A DNA stretch of 47,973 bases, from assembly GCF_001667885.1 (NCBI RefSeq), contig NZ_LZJW01000089.1, positions 1 through 47,973 of the forward strand, read 5' to 3'. The position numbers and the translations under genes were made by a program. The stretch is from Mycobacterium scrofulaceum (lineage in GTDB: Bacteria; Actinomycetota; Actinomycetes; Mycobacteriales; Mycobacteriaceae). The notes below the pieces were generated by a model. That model had not been told where the DNA came from. It saw nothing but the letters and a program-made list of their open reading frames with translations, and did no database searches. Below are positions 1 to 7,291 of this stretch, piece after piece (positions within the stretch are counted from its first letter, which is position 1; each line of letters opens with the position of its first letter).

Positions 1-236
1 GCGCCGCCATTTCGACGCGTGGGTCAGCACCCGCAGTCCTCGCCGCGCCACGCCCGGAAGCCCTCGCGGACCGCGGCTCCGGCGATGACGAGGCCGACAG
101 CCGGGTCCAGCCACCAGCCGCCCGGCCACACGGCGATGACGGCCAGCGTCACTAGCACCGCCGCGGTCCGCGAGGGCTTCCGGGCGTGGCGCGGCGAGGA
201 CTGCGGGTGCTGACCCACGCGTCGAAATGGCGGCGC
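1..236. repeat. Perfect 77-bp inverted repeat with 82-base loop
   Basis: Bases 1-77 are the exact reverse complement of bases 160-236, and the match stops sharply at 78/159. The left arm holds the 3' end of a minus-strand transporter-like gene. The right arm sits directly upstream of rbsK and also carries an inverted copy of that coding end. Because the left arm starts at base 1, it could be longer. The pairing is certain. Whether it exists in the genome or comes from a contig end or chimeric read cannot be told from the sequence. Confidence 0.95.
24..159 (-). pseudogene. 3' fragment of a cation-transporter-like membrane protein
   Basis: The minus strand encodes a hydrophobic segment (LVTLAVIAVW) followed by WWLDPAVGLVIAG and a tail ending WRGEDCGC before a TGA at 24-26. 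A last transmembrane helix with a WWLDPAVGL motif and a WRGEDC-like tail is typical of the end of cation diffusion facilitator-type metal transporters (family knowledge; no search made). Only about 45 residues are native. Further upstream the frame runs into the right arm of the inverted repeat, so the reading frame there is a mirror of its own downstream DNA. The gene is cut at about base 160, either by rearrangement or by assembly. Confidence 0.5.
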
Positions 237-277
237 CGCAGCCGATTTGGTCCGTACCGTCGGCTGACGTCGACGTA

Positions 278-1156
278 ATGGCGCGGGTCTGTGTGGTGGG
301 CAGCGTCAACATGGACCTGTCGCTGCGCGTCGACACTCTGCCCCGCCCCGGCCAGACGGTGCTGGCGTCGTCGTTGACCTCCGCGCCGGGAGGCAAGGGC
401 GGCAATCAGGCGGTGGCGGCCGCGCGTGCGGGTGCGCGGGTGCATTTCGTCGGAGCGGTCGGCGACGACCCGGCCGCCGCGCGGTTACGCGCGCACCTGC
501 TGGACAACGGGGTGGATCTGGAGGCCACTACCGAAGCGCCCGGGCCGAGCGGCACGGCGATCGTCGTCGTCGACGCCAACGCCGAGAACACCATCGTGGT
601 CGCGGCGGGGGCGAACGAGCGTCTGACCCTGGACCGCGCCGCCGCGCGCACCGCCATCAGCGACTGCGACGTTTTATTGACGCAGCTGGAAATTCCGGTG
701 CGGGTAGCAGCGGCCGCGGCAGGGCTGGCTCGATCGGCAGGGGCGGTCGTCATCGTCAATGCCTCGCCGTCCGGACAGGACCCCAGCTCGTTGTCCGACC
801 TTGCCGCCCTGGCCGATGTGGTGGTGGCCAACGAGGCCGAGGCCGCCGAGTGGCCCTGGCGCCCCGATCACCTGGTGACCACGCTGGGGCCGCGCGGCGC
901 GCGTTATGCGGGTCTCGACGGCGACTTTGCGGTGCCCGCGCCGGCGGTGGCCGCGGTGGACACCACCGGGGCCGGCGACGTCTTCGCCGGTGTGCTCGCG
1001 GGAAGCTGGCCGGCCCGTCCGGGTTCGCCCGCCGAGCGGCTCCGCGCGTTGCGGCGCGCCTGCGCCGCGGGCGCGCTGGCGACCCTGACGCATGGCGCCG
1101 GCGACTGCGCCCCGACCGCCGAGGCGATCGACGCGGCGCTCGCCGACGGCCGCTAG
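278..1156 (+). CDS. rbsK: Ribokinase (PfkB family)
   Basis: Carbohydrate kinase of the PfkB/ribokinase family, expected to phosphorylate D-ribose to ribose-5-phosphate in the cytoplasm. It has 292 residues from the ATG at 278. The N-terminal motif GSVNMDL, the glycine-rich GGKGGNQAVAAARAGA sugar-binding segment and the C-terminal DTTGAGDVFAGVLAG segment, with the catalytic Asp of the GAGD loop, are all present. An upstream ATG at 227 lies inside the inverted repeat and adds 17 residues unlike the family, so 278 is preferred; no strong ribosome site precedes it. The stop overlaps the stop of the convergent GntR gene by four bases. This matches the M. tuberculosis Rv2436 position. Confidence 0.9.
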   Translation: MARVCVVGSVNMDLSLRVDTLPRPGQTVLASSLTSAPGGKGGNQAVAAARAGARVHFVGAVGDDPAAARLRAHLLDNGVDLEATTEAPGPSGTAIVVVDANAENTIVVAAGANERLTLDRAAARTAISDCDVLLTQLEIPVRVAAAAAGLARSAGAVVIVNASPSGQDPSSLSDLAALADVVVANEAEAAEWPWRPDHLVTTLGPRGARYAGLDGDFAVPAPAVAAVDTTGAGDVFAGVLAGSWPARPGSPAERLRALRRACAAGALATLTHGAGDCAPTAEAIDAALADGR

Positions 1157-1980
1157 CCGCTGCCGCCGCGGACGTCGTGGGCGATCATCAGGCCGTCGCC
1201 GGTCTCCATCTCCTCCGCCGTCTGGCTGAGCAGGACGCGGCTGCGGCTGGGCGACAGCACGGTCGACACATAGTGATGCGGCCCCTCGGCGACGAACGCC
1301 AGGCGGTTGATGCGCAGCAGTGCGGCACCGATGGCCGTATCGAGTAGATGTGCGTTGCGCGGTCCCGCGATCTCCGCCGTGATTTCCTGCCGCACCCGGT
1401 CCACGCCGATGCCGGCCTGCGACAACAACTCATACAGCGGCGCGCGCCGCAGCTCCGGCTCGGTCAGCACGTCGGCCAATTCGCGCGGCAGCCAGGCCTC
1501 GGTCACCAGCAGCGGCTCGTCGGTTCGGCGTTGGCGCCGCACCCGCACGATCTGCAGCAGCTCGTCGGACGTCTCGAGGGCGTCGCCGATCGCCCTCGGC
1601 GGAAATCGCCTCCCGAGTTCGACCACTTCGACCTTGGTTTCGAATTGCGTCTGCCGCAGCCCCTGCATGAACGAGCGTCCGAACCCCGAAACGCCCGACA
1701 CATCCGCCGGCTCGTGCGGCCGGACGAACGATCCCACGCCGTGCCTGCGCTCGATGTAGCCCTGCTCCGCCAGGTCCGACAGCGCCCGGCGCACGGTGAT
1801 GCGCGATACACCGAACTGGTCGCACAGGGTTTGCTCGGTGGGCAACGCGTCGCCGGGGGCGAGGACGCCGCGGTCGATCTCGTCGTGCAGCACCAAGAAC
1901 AGCTGCCGATGCAGCGGCACCCCTGCCGCCGCCGAGACCGGCCCCGCTCTGCCCTCCCGCACGGTGCTCAATGCTTCCAC
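1153..1980 (-). CDS. GntR-family (HutC subfamily) transcriptional regulator
   Basis: 275 residues. The N-terminal winged helix-turn-helix includes PLHRQLFLVLHDEIDRGVL, then LPTEQTLCDQFGVSRITVRR and GYIERRHGVGSFV, the standard GntR DNA-binding pattern. The C-terminal half (about 95-265) looks like the UTRA effector domain of HutC members (VRRQRRTDEPLLVTEAWLP; later ALLRINRLAFVAEG). It is divergent from the MmgE/PrpD operon, with only about 75 bp between the starts, and that gap contains a near-perfect palindrome. The simplest inference is a local repressor of the operon that responds to a pathway acid or ester; the ligand is unknown. The stop shares CTAG with the rbsK stop on the other strand. 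Confidence 0.85.
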   Translation of the reverse strand: MEALSTVREGRAGPVSAAAGVPLHRQLFLVLHDEIDRGVLAPGDALPTEQTLCDQFGVSRITVRRALSDLAEQGYIERRHGVGSFVRPHEPADVSGVSGFGRSFMQGLRQTQFETKVEVVELGRRFPPRAIGDALETSDELLQIVRVRRQRRTDEPLLVTEAWLPRELADVLTEPELRRAPLYELLSQAGIGVDRVRQEITAEIAGPRNAHLLDTAIGAALLRINRLAFVAEGPHHYVSTVLSPSRSRVLLSQTAEEMETGDGLMIAHDVRGGSG

Positions 1981-2003
1981 AGGCCTTCCCTTGCATACCT
2001 TGA

Positions 2004-2031
2004 TGAGTTGTTATATGTATATAACAACTCA
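2004..2031. promoter_or_regulatory. Palindromic operator between GntR gene and MmgE/PrpD operon
   Basis: TGAGTTGTTATAT at 2004-2016 pairs exactly with ATATAACAACTCA at 2019-2031, giving 13-bp arms around a two-base centre. It lies in the divergent intergenic region, 25 bases before the ATG at 2056 and 24 bases from the GntR start. AT-rich TATA-centred palindromes are typical HutC-type GntR operators (family knowledge). Binding by the adjacent regulator is inferred. Confidence 0.75.
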
Positions 2032-2055
2032 GCTCACATGTCCCCGGGGAGATCG

Positions 2056-3477
2056 ATGCACGTACCGACCGCCACCGACCCGGACGGGCCGACCGGGCGA
2101 CTCGCCACCTGGGTCGCCGGCCTCACCCTCGACGACGTCCCACTGGAGGTCCTCGACCGGGCGAAACACCTGCTGCTGGACGGGGTCGGCTGCGCGCTCG
2201 TCGGGGCGCAATTGCCATGGTCGCGCGTAGCGACCGACGCCGTCCTGGCGCTGGAAGGTCGTGGCGACGCCGTCGTCATCGGCACCGGACGCATGACCGC
2301 GGCGCCCGGTGCCGCGATACTCAACGGCACGTTCATTCAGGGCTTCGAGCTCGACGACTTCCATCCCCTTGCCCCGCTGCACAGCTGTTCGCTGCTGATT
2401 CCGGCGCTGCTGTCGACGGTGTCCACGCGGCCACAACCCTCCACCGGCGCCGAGGTCCTACTGGCCGCGGTCGCCGGCTTCGAGGTGGGCCCGCGCGTCG
2501 GTTACACGCTGCACGGCACCCAGATGCTGGACCGCGGCTGGCACTCGGGATCGGTCTTCGGCACCCACGCCGCGGCGATGGCGTCCGGAAAGCTACGCGG
2601 GCTGCCGCCGGCGCAATTGGAGGACGCCCTCGGGCTGGCCGCCACACAGTCGGCGGGGCTGATGGCCGCCCAATACGAGGCCATGAGCAAGCGCATGCAT
2701 CACGGTCTGGCGGCGCGCAATGGCTTCTACGCGGCGGGACTGGCGGCGGCCGGCTACACCGGCATCAAGCGCGTGTTCGAGCGTGAATACGGCGGATTCC
2801 TCAGCGTTTTCGGGGAGGGCCACGACCCCGATGCCACCGCGCTTACCGAGGGACTCGGCCAACGATGGGAGACCGCCATCATCATGGTCAAGTCCTATGC
2901 CGCGATGGGTGGTTTGCACGCGGCGATCGATGCCGCCCGACGGCTGCGCGACTCGGTTGCGCCCCAAGCCATTTCGAAGATCGACATCACCGTCGGCGAG
3001 ACCGTCTACAAGCACGGTTGGTGGCGACCGCAACGGCCGCTCACCCCGGTCGGCGCCCAGATGAACATCGGGTATGCGACCGCCGCTGCGCTCCTTGACG
3101 GCAACGTGTTACCCGAACAATTCACCTCCGCCCGCCTCGATTCCGACGACATCTGGTCACTCATCGCGGCGACTTCGGTGCACCTCGACGAGTCACTCAC
3201 CCACGCCGACGTGACCCAGAGGTTTCGCACCGACGTCGCGGTGACCACGCGTGATGGTGCCACTCACCGCGCCCGCGTGGCCTTGCCGCACGGCGCGCCC
3301 ACCGATCCCGTCACCAACGAGGAAATCGTCGGCAAGTTCCACTCGCTCGCCGACCGGGTCACCAGCCGCCCCCGAGCCGAAGCGATCGAGCGGGCGGTGG
3401 TCGATCTCGACAACCTCGACGACGTCGGGCAACTCACGGATCTGCTCGCGGCCCCGGTCGCGCGCGCACTGGACTGA
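2056..3477 (+). CDS. MmgE/PrpD family protein
   Basis: 473 residues. Members dehydrate 2-methylcitrate (PrpD) or decarboxylate cis-aconitate (CAD/IRG1). The family segment GFELDDFHPLAPLHS (about residues 96-110) carries the conserved Asp/His cluster of the active site, and the protein has the usual helical body plus a C-terminal lid (KIDITVGETVYKHGWW). The ATG at 2056 is chosen because GGGGAGA lies four bases upstream; an in-frame ATG at 2038 is an alternative. The open frame continues far upstream to 1348, but that part is antisense to the regulator gene and is not coding. It is first in a five-gene operon with the lyase and LeuCD-like genes, which suggests it dehydrates a branched or tricarboxylic acid. 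The exact substrate cannot be read from sequence. Confidence 0.85.
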   Translation: MHVPTATDPDGPTGRLATWVAGLTLDDVPLEVLDRAKHLLLDGVGCALVGAQLPWSRVATDAVLALEGRGDAVVIGTGRMTAAPGAAILNGTFIQGFELDDFHPLAPLHSCSLLIPALLSTVSTRPQPSTGAEVLLAAVAGFEVGPRVGYTLHGTQMLDRGWHSGSVFGTHAAAMASGKLRGLPPAQLEDALGLAATQSAGLMAAQYEAMSKRMHHGLAARNGFYAAGLAAAGYTGIKRVFEREYGGFLSVFGEGHDPDATALTEGLGQRWETAIIMVKSYAAMGGLHAAIDAARRLRDSVAPQAISKIDITVGETVYKHGWWRPQRPLTPVGAQMNIGYATAAALLDGNVLPEQFTSARLDSDDIWSLIAATSVHLDESLTHADVTQRFRTDVAVTTRDGATHRARVALPHGAPTDPVTNEEIVGKFHSLADRVTSRPRAEAIERAVVDLDNLDDVGQLTDLLAAPVARALD

Positions 3478-3487
3478 AAGGAGAGCC

Positions 3488-4372
3488 ATGCCTACCACCC
3501 CGGCCCGCCGACGACTGAAAGACTTGCTCGACACCCGCGAACTCATCGTCGCCCCAGGCGTTTTCGACGGTATCTCGGCGCACCTGACGAAACGCACCGG
3601 CCACGCCGCGGCGTACATGACCGGTGCCGGGGTGGCCGCTTCCGGCTTCGGCTTACCCGACATCGGGCTGGTCACCGCGACCGAGATGGCCGGCCGCGCC
3701 GCGATGATCACCGACGCGTTGGGCGACATCCCGTTGATCGCCGACGCCGATACCGGCTATGGCGCGCCCATGAACGTGGTGCGCACCGTTCGCTGCTACG
3801 AGGCGGCAGGGGTGGCGGCAATTCAGTTGGAGGATCAGGTCTTTCCGAAACGGTGCGGCCACCTGCCCGACAAGCAGGTGGTCGACGCGGCCGTGTTCGA
3901 ACAGACGCTCGCGGCGGCGCTGGACGCCCGCTCCGATGATGCCCTGCTGATGGTGGCCCGCACCGACGCGCGCGCCCCCCTCGGCCTGGACGCCGCCATC
4001 GAGCGAGCCAACAGGTACGCCCGAGCCGGAGCCGACATCATCTTCGTCGAGGCGCCACAGGACGTCGGCGAGATCGAGCGCATCGCACGTGAAGTGGACG
4101 CCCCGCTGCTGATCAACCTCGTGGTCGGCGGGCTGACGCCGTTGCAGTCGGCCGCGCGGCTGCACGAGCTGGGCTATGCCATCGCGATCCATCCGGCAAA
4201 CCTGCTGCTGCAGGCGACTTTCGGTATGCTGCAGGGCCTTTGCGAACTGAACGGTACCGACATCACCGACCACCTACCGAAGACACCCGCCGATTTCTTC
4301 AACATCGTGGGGCTTGCCGAATGGCTCGAACGTGACGCCCGCTACGCCCGAAAGGACCCCTCATGGGCATGA
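3488..4372 (+). CDS. Isocitrate lyase/PEP mutase-family lyase
   Basis: 294 residues, a TIM-barrel C-C lyase. Metal-binding acids are visible in ADADTGYG (residues 85-92) and E116 of QLEDQVFP. The catalytic loop KRCGH is at 121-125 with Cys123. These occur in 2-methylisocitrate lyase (PrpB), 2,3-dimethylmalate lyase and carboxyphosphonoenolpyruvate mutase relatives; the intact Cys loop points to a lyase rather than a mutase. The length fits PrpB (about 295) and is far shorter than true isocitrate lyases. The start has AAAGGAGA upstream, ten bases after the PrpD-like stop. The 3' end overlaps the LeuC-like start (ATG at 4363) by ten bases. Likely products are pyruvate or glyoxylate plus a second acid (inference). 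Confidence 0.85.
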   Translation: MPTTPARRRLKDLLDTRELIVAPGVFDGISAHLTKRTGHAAAYMTGAGVAASGFGLPDIGLVTATEMAGRAAMITDALGDIPLIADADTGYGAPMNVVRTVRCYEAAGVAAIQLEDQVFPKRCGHLPDKQVVDAAVFEQTLAAALDARSDDALLMVARTDARAPLGLDAAIERANRYARAGADIIFVEAPQDVGEIERIAREVDAPLLINLVVGGLTPLQSAARLHELGYAIAIHPANLLLQATFGMLQGLCELNGTDITDHLPKTPADFFNIVGLAEWLERDARYARKDPSWA

Positions 4373-5610
4373 CGATCATCGAGAAGATCTTCGCCCGCAA
4401 AGCGGGCCTGGATGCGGTGTCCGCGGGTGACACGGTTGTGGTCGACGTCGACATGACGGTGCTCATCGATTTGCAGTTCGCCACGATGTGGATCACCCCC
4501 AACCGGATCCACGACCCCGACAAGCTGGCGGTCGTCATGGACCATGCCGTGCCCGCCCCCACCATCAAAGACGCCGCCGGCGGGCCGCGGGCTCGGGAAT
4601 TCGTCGCCGACTTCGGCATCGAACGGTTCTACGACGTCGGCCGGCACGGAATCTGTCACCAGGTGATCGCCGAGAACGGCCTGGCGCGCCCCGGAGAGAT
4701 CTTGGCCTGCACCGACTCTCACACCTGCGCCGCGGGCGCCTACAACACCGCCGCCCGGGGGCTCGGCCCCGCGGAGATCTATTCGATCATGTGCGCCGGC
4801 GCGACATGGTTCCAGGTCGCGCCCACGATCCGCTACGAGTTCGACGGGGTCAAGCCCCAGACCGTCAGCGGAAAAGACATCTTCTTGCACATCGCGAACG
4901 AGTACGGCGACGCACCGAACCTCAACCTGGAATTCGGCGGCGCCGGTCTGGCCGGCATCCCGATGCACGATCGGCGCACCATCGCGACACAATGCGCAGA
5001 GGTTTCCGCCGACTTCGCCACCTTCGAGCCCGACGGCGTGTTGACGTCGTTTCTTCGCGAGCGCGGCGTCAGCGGATACGACGCCGTCACGCCGGATTCG
5101 GACGCCGTGTACCACCAGACCCGCCGCGTCGATCTGGCGGCGCTGGAGCCTTATGTGGCGCGGCCGGGAACAGTCAGCCGCAACGGGTTGCCCGTCTCAC
5201 AGCTGGAGCGCCGCAGGGTCGACCAGGCCTTCATCGGCTCGTGTGCGAATGGGCAGATCGAGGACTTGGAGATCGCGGCCCGGGTGGTGCGGGGCAAGTC
5301 GGTCGCGCCGGGCGTGCGCCTGCTGGTCACGCCCGCGTCCCAGGCGGTGTACCGGGATGCCATGCGGCTCGGGTACCTGCAGGACCTGGCTGACGCGGGC
5401 GCCGTGATCACCAACTCGACCTGTGGCGCCTGTTTCGGCTACCACATGGGCGTGGTCGGTCCCGGGGAGGTGTGCATCACCTCGAGCACCCGCAACTTCA
5501 CCGGCCGCATGGGCAGCACCGAAGCGGAGATCTTCATGGCGTCACCGGCAACCGTCGCCGCGTCCGCCGTCACCGGCTACATCACCGACCCGAGGAGTGT
5601 GATGGCATGA
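4363..5610 (+). CDS. Aconitase-superfamily large subunit (LeuC-like hydratase)
   Basis: 415 residues, the size of a stand-alone LeuC/homoaconitase large subunit. The [4Fe-4S] ligands are visible as Cys294 (IGSCANG), Cys354 and Cys357 (NSTCGACFG); the active-site DSHT is at 118-121. Relatives include isopropylmalate isomerase, homoaconitase, methanogen homologues and dimethylmaleate hydratase large subunit DmdA. Its setting next to PrpD-like and lyase genes, with no leuA or leuB nearby, argues against leucine synthesis and for hydration of an unsaturated di- or tricarboxylate. The start overlaps the lyase 3' end and the stop overlaps the small-subunit start (ATGA), so translation is coupled. 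Substrate assignment is inference. Confidence 0.85.
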   Translation: MGMTIIEKIFARKAGLDAVSAGDTVVVDVDMTVLIDLQFATMWITPNRIHDPDKLAVVMDHAVPAPTIKDAAGGPRAREFVADFGIERFYDVGRHGICHQVIAENGLARPGEILACTDSHTCAAGAYNTAARGLGPAEIYSIMCAGATWFQVAPTIRYEFDGVKPQTVSGKDIFLHIANEYGDAPNLNLEFGGAGLAGIPMHDRRTIATQCAEVSADFATFEPDGVLTSFLRERGVSGYDAVTPDSDAVYHQTRRVDLAALEPYVARPGTVSRNGLPVSQLERRRVDQAFIGSCANGQIEDLEIAARVVRGKSVAPGVRLLVTPASQAVYRDAMRLGYLQDLADAGAVITNSTCGACFGYHMGVVGPGEVCITSSTRNFTGRMGSTEAEIFMASPATVAASAVTGYITDPRSVMA

Positions 5611-6167
5611 CCGTGGTGTTCAGCGGGCGGGTCTGGGTGTTCGGGGACAACCTCAACACCGACGCCATGTACCCGGCCTTCGCGATGAAGATGGATCCGG
5701 CCGAAGCGGCCAAACACATCTTCTACGAGGTCCGGCCGGGCTGGACCGACCAGGTGTCAAGCGGTGACATCGTCGTGGCCGGCAGGAATTTCGGGCTCGG
5801 ATCCTCACGCCCGGTCGCGGCGCTCTTTGTCGAACTCGGCGTCGTGGGTCTGGTCGCCGAGGAATTCAACTCGTTGTTCTTCCGCAACGCCGTCAACGCC
5901 GGACTTCCGGCGATGACCGTGCCCGACGCCACCAGCGTCTTCCACGAGGGGGACACGGGAACCTTCGATCTGACCGGCGGCACCTGGCGCAACGACACCA
6001 CGGGTGCGTCCGGAACCGTCCCCAAACTCCCCGGGTTAATCCTCGACATCATCGAAAGCGGCGGCGTGCTGCCACGCCTGGTCGAGCAGGGCTATCTCCC
6101 CGGCGAATTGGGCGATCTCTTACGCTCACCCACGGCCGCGATTCGCGGCGCGGGCAGCGGCGCATGA
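5607..6167 (+). CDS. Aconitase-superfamily small subunit (LeuD-like)
   Basis: 186 residues, the swivelling domain that completes the active site with the upstream large subunit. The family motif [15 protein letters not shown], carrying the substrate carboxylate-binding Ser/Arg, is followed by [20 protein letters not shown], which matches LeuD/DmdB proteins. The ATG at 5607 overlaps the large-subunit TGA; a longer frame from 5472 runs inside the upstream gene and is rejected. The tail ([14 protein letters not shown]) is longer than in typical LeuD. The stop at 6165-6167 overlaps the next start. It should form a heterodimer or higher assembly with the LeuC-like protein. Confidence 0.85.
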   Translation: MTVVFSGRVWVFGDNLNTDAMYPAFAMKMDPAEAAKHIFYEVRPGWTDQVSSGDIVVAGRNFGLGSSRPVAALFVELGVVGLVAEEFNSLFFRNAVNAGLPAMTVPDATSVFHEGDTGTFDLTGGTWRNDTTGASGTVPKLPGLILDIIESGGVLPRLVEQGYLPGELGDLLRSPTAAIRGAGSGA

Positions 6168-6706
6168 TGCTCGGCAGGCTGCTGCGTGCCGTCCGCGCCG
6201 GCGTGCACCGGGGTCCTCTCGCCGGCAGCGCGTTCGATGCGCCCGCGCCCATCAGTGTCAGCAGCTCCGCGTTCACCGACGGGGGCCGCATGCCGCGCTC
6301 CAGCGCCGGCAAGGGCGTCGGAGACAACGTCTCGCCGCCGTTGCGATGGACCGCGCCGCCGTCCGGCACCCGGCAGCTGGTCCTGATCATTGATGATGTC
6401 GACGTCCCACTGCCGCGCCCGCTGCTGCACACGGTTGCGGTGATCGATCCGGCAATCGACGGCCTGGACGCCGGCGGGTTGCGACCGGGCGCTGCGGGCG
6501 TCCGCTGCCTACGCGCCGATCTGGGCCACCGCGGCTACGCCGGACCGCGCCCGATATCCGGACACGGCCAGCACCACTACCGGTTCCACCTGTTCGCGAT
6601 CGACCGGGCCGTCCCGGACAGCGTCACGACGGCCAAGGCATTACTAGCCGCGATGAGCGGCCACGTGCTGGCCCGCGGTGTGCTGACCGGAACATACGAA
6701 CGCTGA
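6164..6706 (+). CDS. PEBP (YbhB/YbcL) family protein
   Basis: 180 residues. Phosphatidylethanolamine-binding-protein fold: [14 protein letters not shown], then [20 protein letters not shown], and [15 protein letters not shown] are the family ligand-pocket segments (the usual D-x-D-x-P and GxHxYxF patterns). The short basic N-terminus ([12 protein letters not shown]) lacks a clear signal peptide, so it is probably cytosolic. It is translationally coupled to the LeuD-like gene by an ATGA overlap, so it belongs to the operon. Bacterial YbhB-like proteins have no settled role. A link to the hydratase/lyase pathway would be new and is only suggested by position. Confidence 0.8.
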   Translation: MMLGRLLRAVRAGVHRGPLAGSAFDAPAPISVSSSAFTDGGRMPRSSAGKGVGDNVSPPLRWTAPPSGTRQLVLIIDDVDVPLPRPLLHTVAVIDPAIDGLDAGGLRPGAAGVRCLRADLGHRGYAGPRPISGHGQHHYRFHLFAIDRAVPDSVTTAKALLAAMSGHVLARGVLTGTYER

Positions 6707-6782
6707 CCCCCGGGCGGGTCGACGCACCGCCTGACCTGCGATTGGCAGCAGTTGGCAGCGTCTGGCGTCGATCTGGCAGTGG

Positions 6783-6812
6783 TTGACGGGCAGCGTCGGT
6801 GGCGATCGCTAT
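6783..6812 (+). promoter_or_regulatory. Possible promoter of the small membrane protein gene
   Basis: TTGACG at 6783-6788 and CGCTAT at 6807-6812 are 18 bases apart, just before the gene starting at 6835. The same short gap holds repeated TTGGCAG/CTGGCAG words. This is a plausible housekeeping-type promoter from spacing and sequence only. Confidence 0.3.
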
Positions 6813-6834
6813 CAGCCATCGAGAAAGGAACACC

Positions 6835-7242
6835 ATGTCCGCTAACACCATTGATCGCACGGGTACCCGGGACGGCCTGCTGCGCCTCGCCATGCGCGCC
6901 GACGCCGCCATCAGCGGCGTGGTCGGGCTCGCCGGTCTCCCGCTGGCCGGCCGGCTCGCCGAGCTCTCGGGCACCACGAAGGCGTTCGAGTACGCGATGG
7001 GCGCGTTCTTGATCGGCTACGGCGTGGTCGTGTTCTGGCTCGCCACCCTGCCGTCGGTGCGCCGCGCCGGCATGTGGGTCATCGCCGGCAACCTGCTCTA
7101 CACGTTGGCCGCCGTGGTGCTGGTGCTCACGGATGTCTTCCCGTTGACCTCGGCCGGCGTCGCGTTGAACCTGGCGGCCGGGGCCTACACGCTGGTGTTC
7201 GCGGAGCTGCAATACCAGGGCTGGCGCCGCGCCAGGGCGTGA
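6835..7242 (+). CDS. Small four-helix membrane protein (Rv2437-like)
   Basis: 135 residues from the ATG at 6835, preceded by GAAAGGA. Four hydrophobic stretches are visible (around ISGVVGLAGLPLAG, MGAFLIGYGVVVFWLA, MWVIAGNLLYTLAAVVLVL and LTSAGVALNLAAGAYTLVF), with a short basic tail WRRARA. It occupies the place of the M. tuberculosis membrane protein Rv2437 between rbsK and nadE and has a similar size. Its function is not known to me. It is convergent with nadE, with a hairpin between them. Confidence 0.7.
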   Translation: MSANTIDRTGTRDGLLRLAMRADAAISGVVGLAGLPLAGRLAELSGTTKAFEYAMGAFLIGYGVVVFWLATLPSVRRAGMWVIAGNLLYTLAAVVLVLTDVFPLTSAGVALNLAAGAYTLVFAELQYQGWRRARA

Positions 7243-7254
7243 TCCGGGCGTTCG

Positions 7255-7283
7255 GGGCCCGTCCGGCGATTCCGGGCGGGCCC
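7255..7283. terminator. Hairpin between convergent genes
   Basis: GGGCCCGTCCGG at 7255-7266 pairs with CCGGGCGGGCCC at 7272-7283 (one G-T wobble) around a five-base loop. It lies between the stops of the membrane-protein gene and nadE, so it could end transcripts from both sides. There is no U-tract, as is usual in mycobacteria. Confidence 0.6.
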
Positions 7284-7291
7284 GCCGCGCG

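Noticed and set aside
1348..2055. 236-residue N-terminal extension of the MmgE/PrpD protein
   Set aside because: It runs through the regulator gene and operator; the ribosome site GGGGAGA supports the start at 2056.
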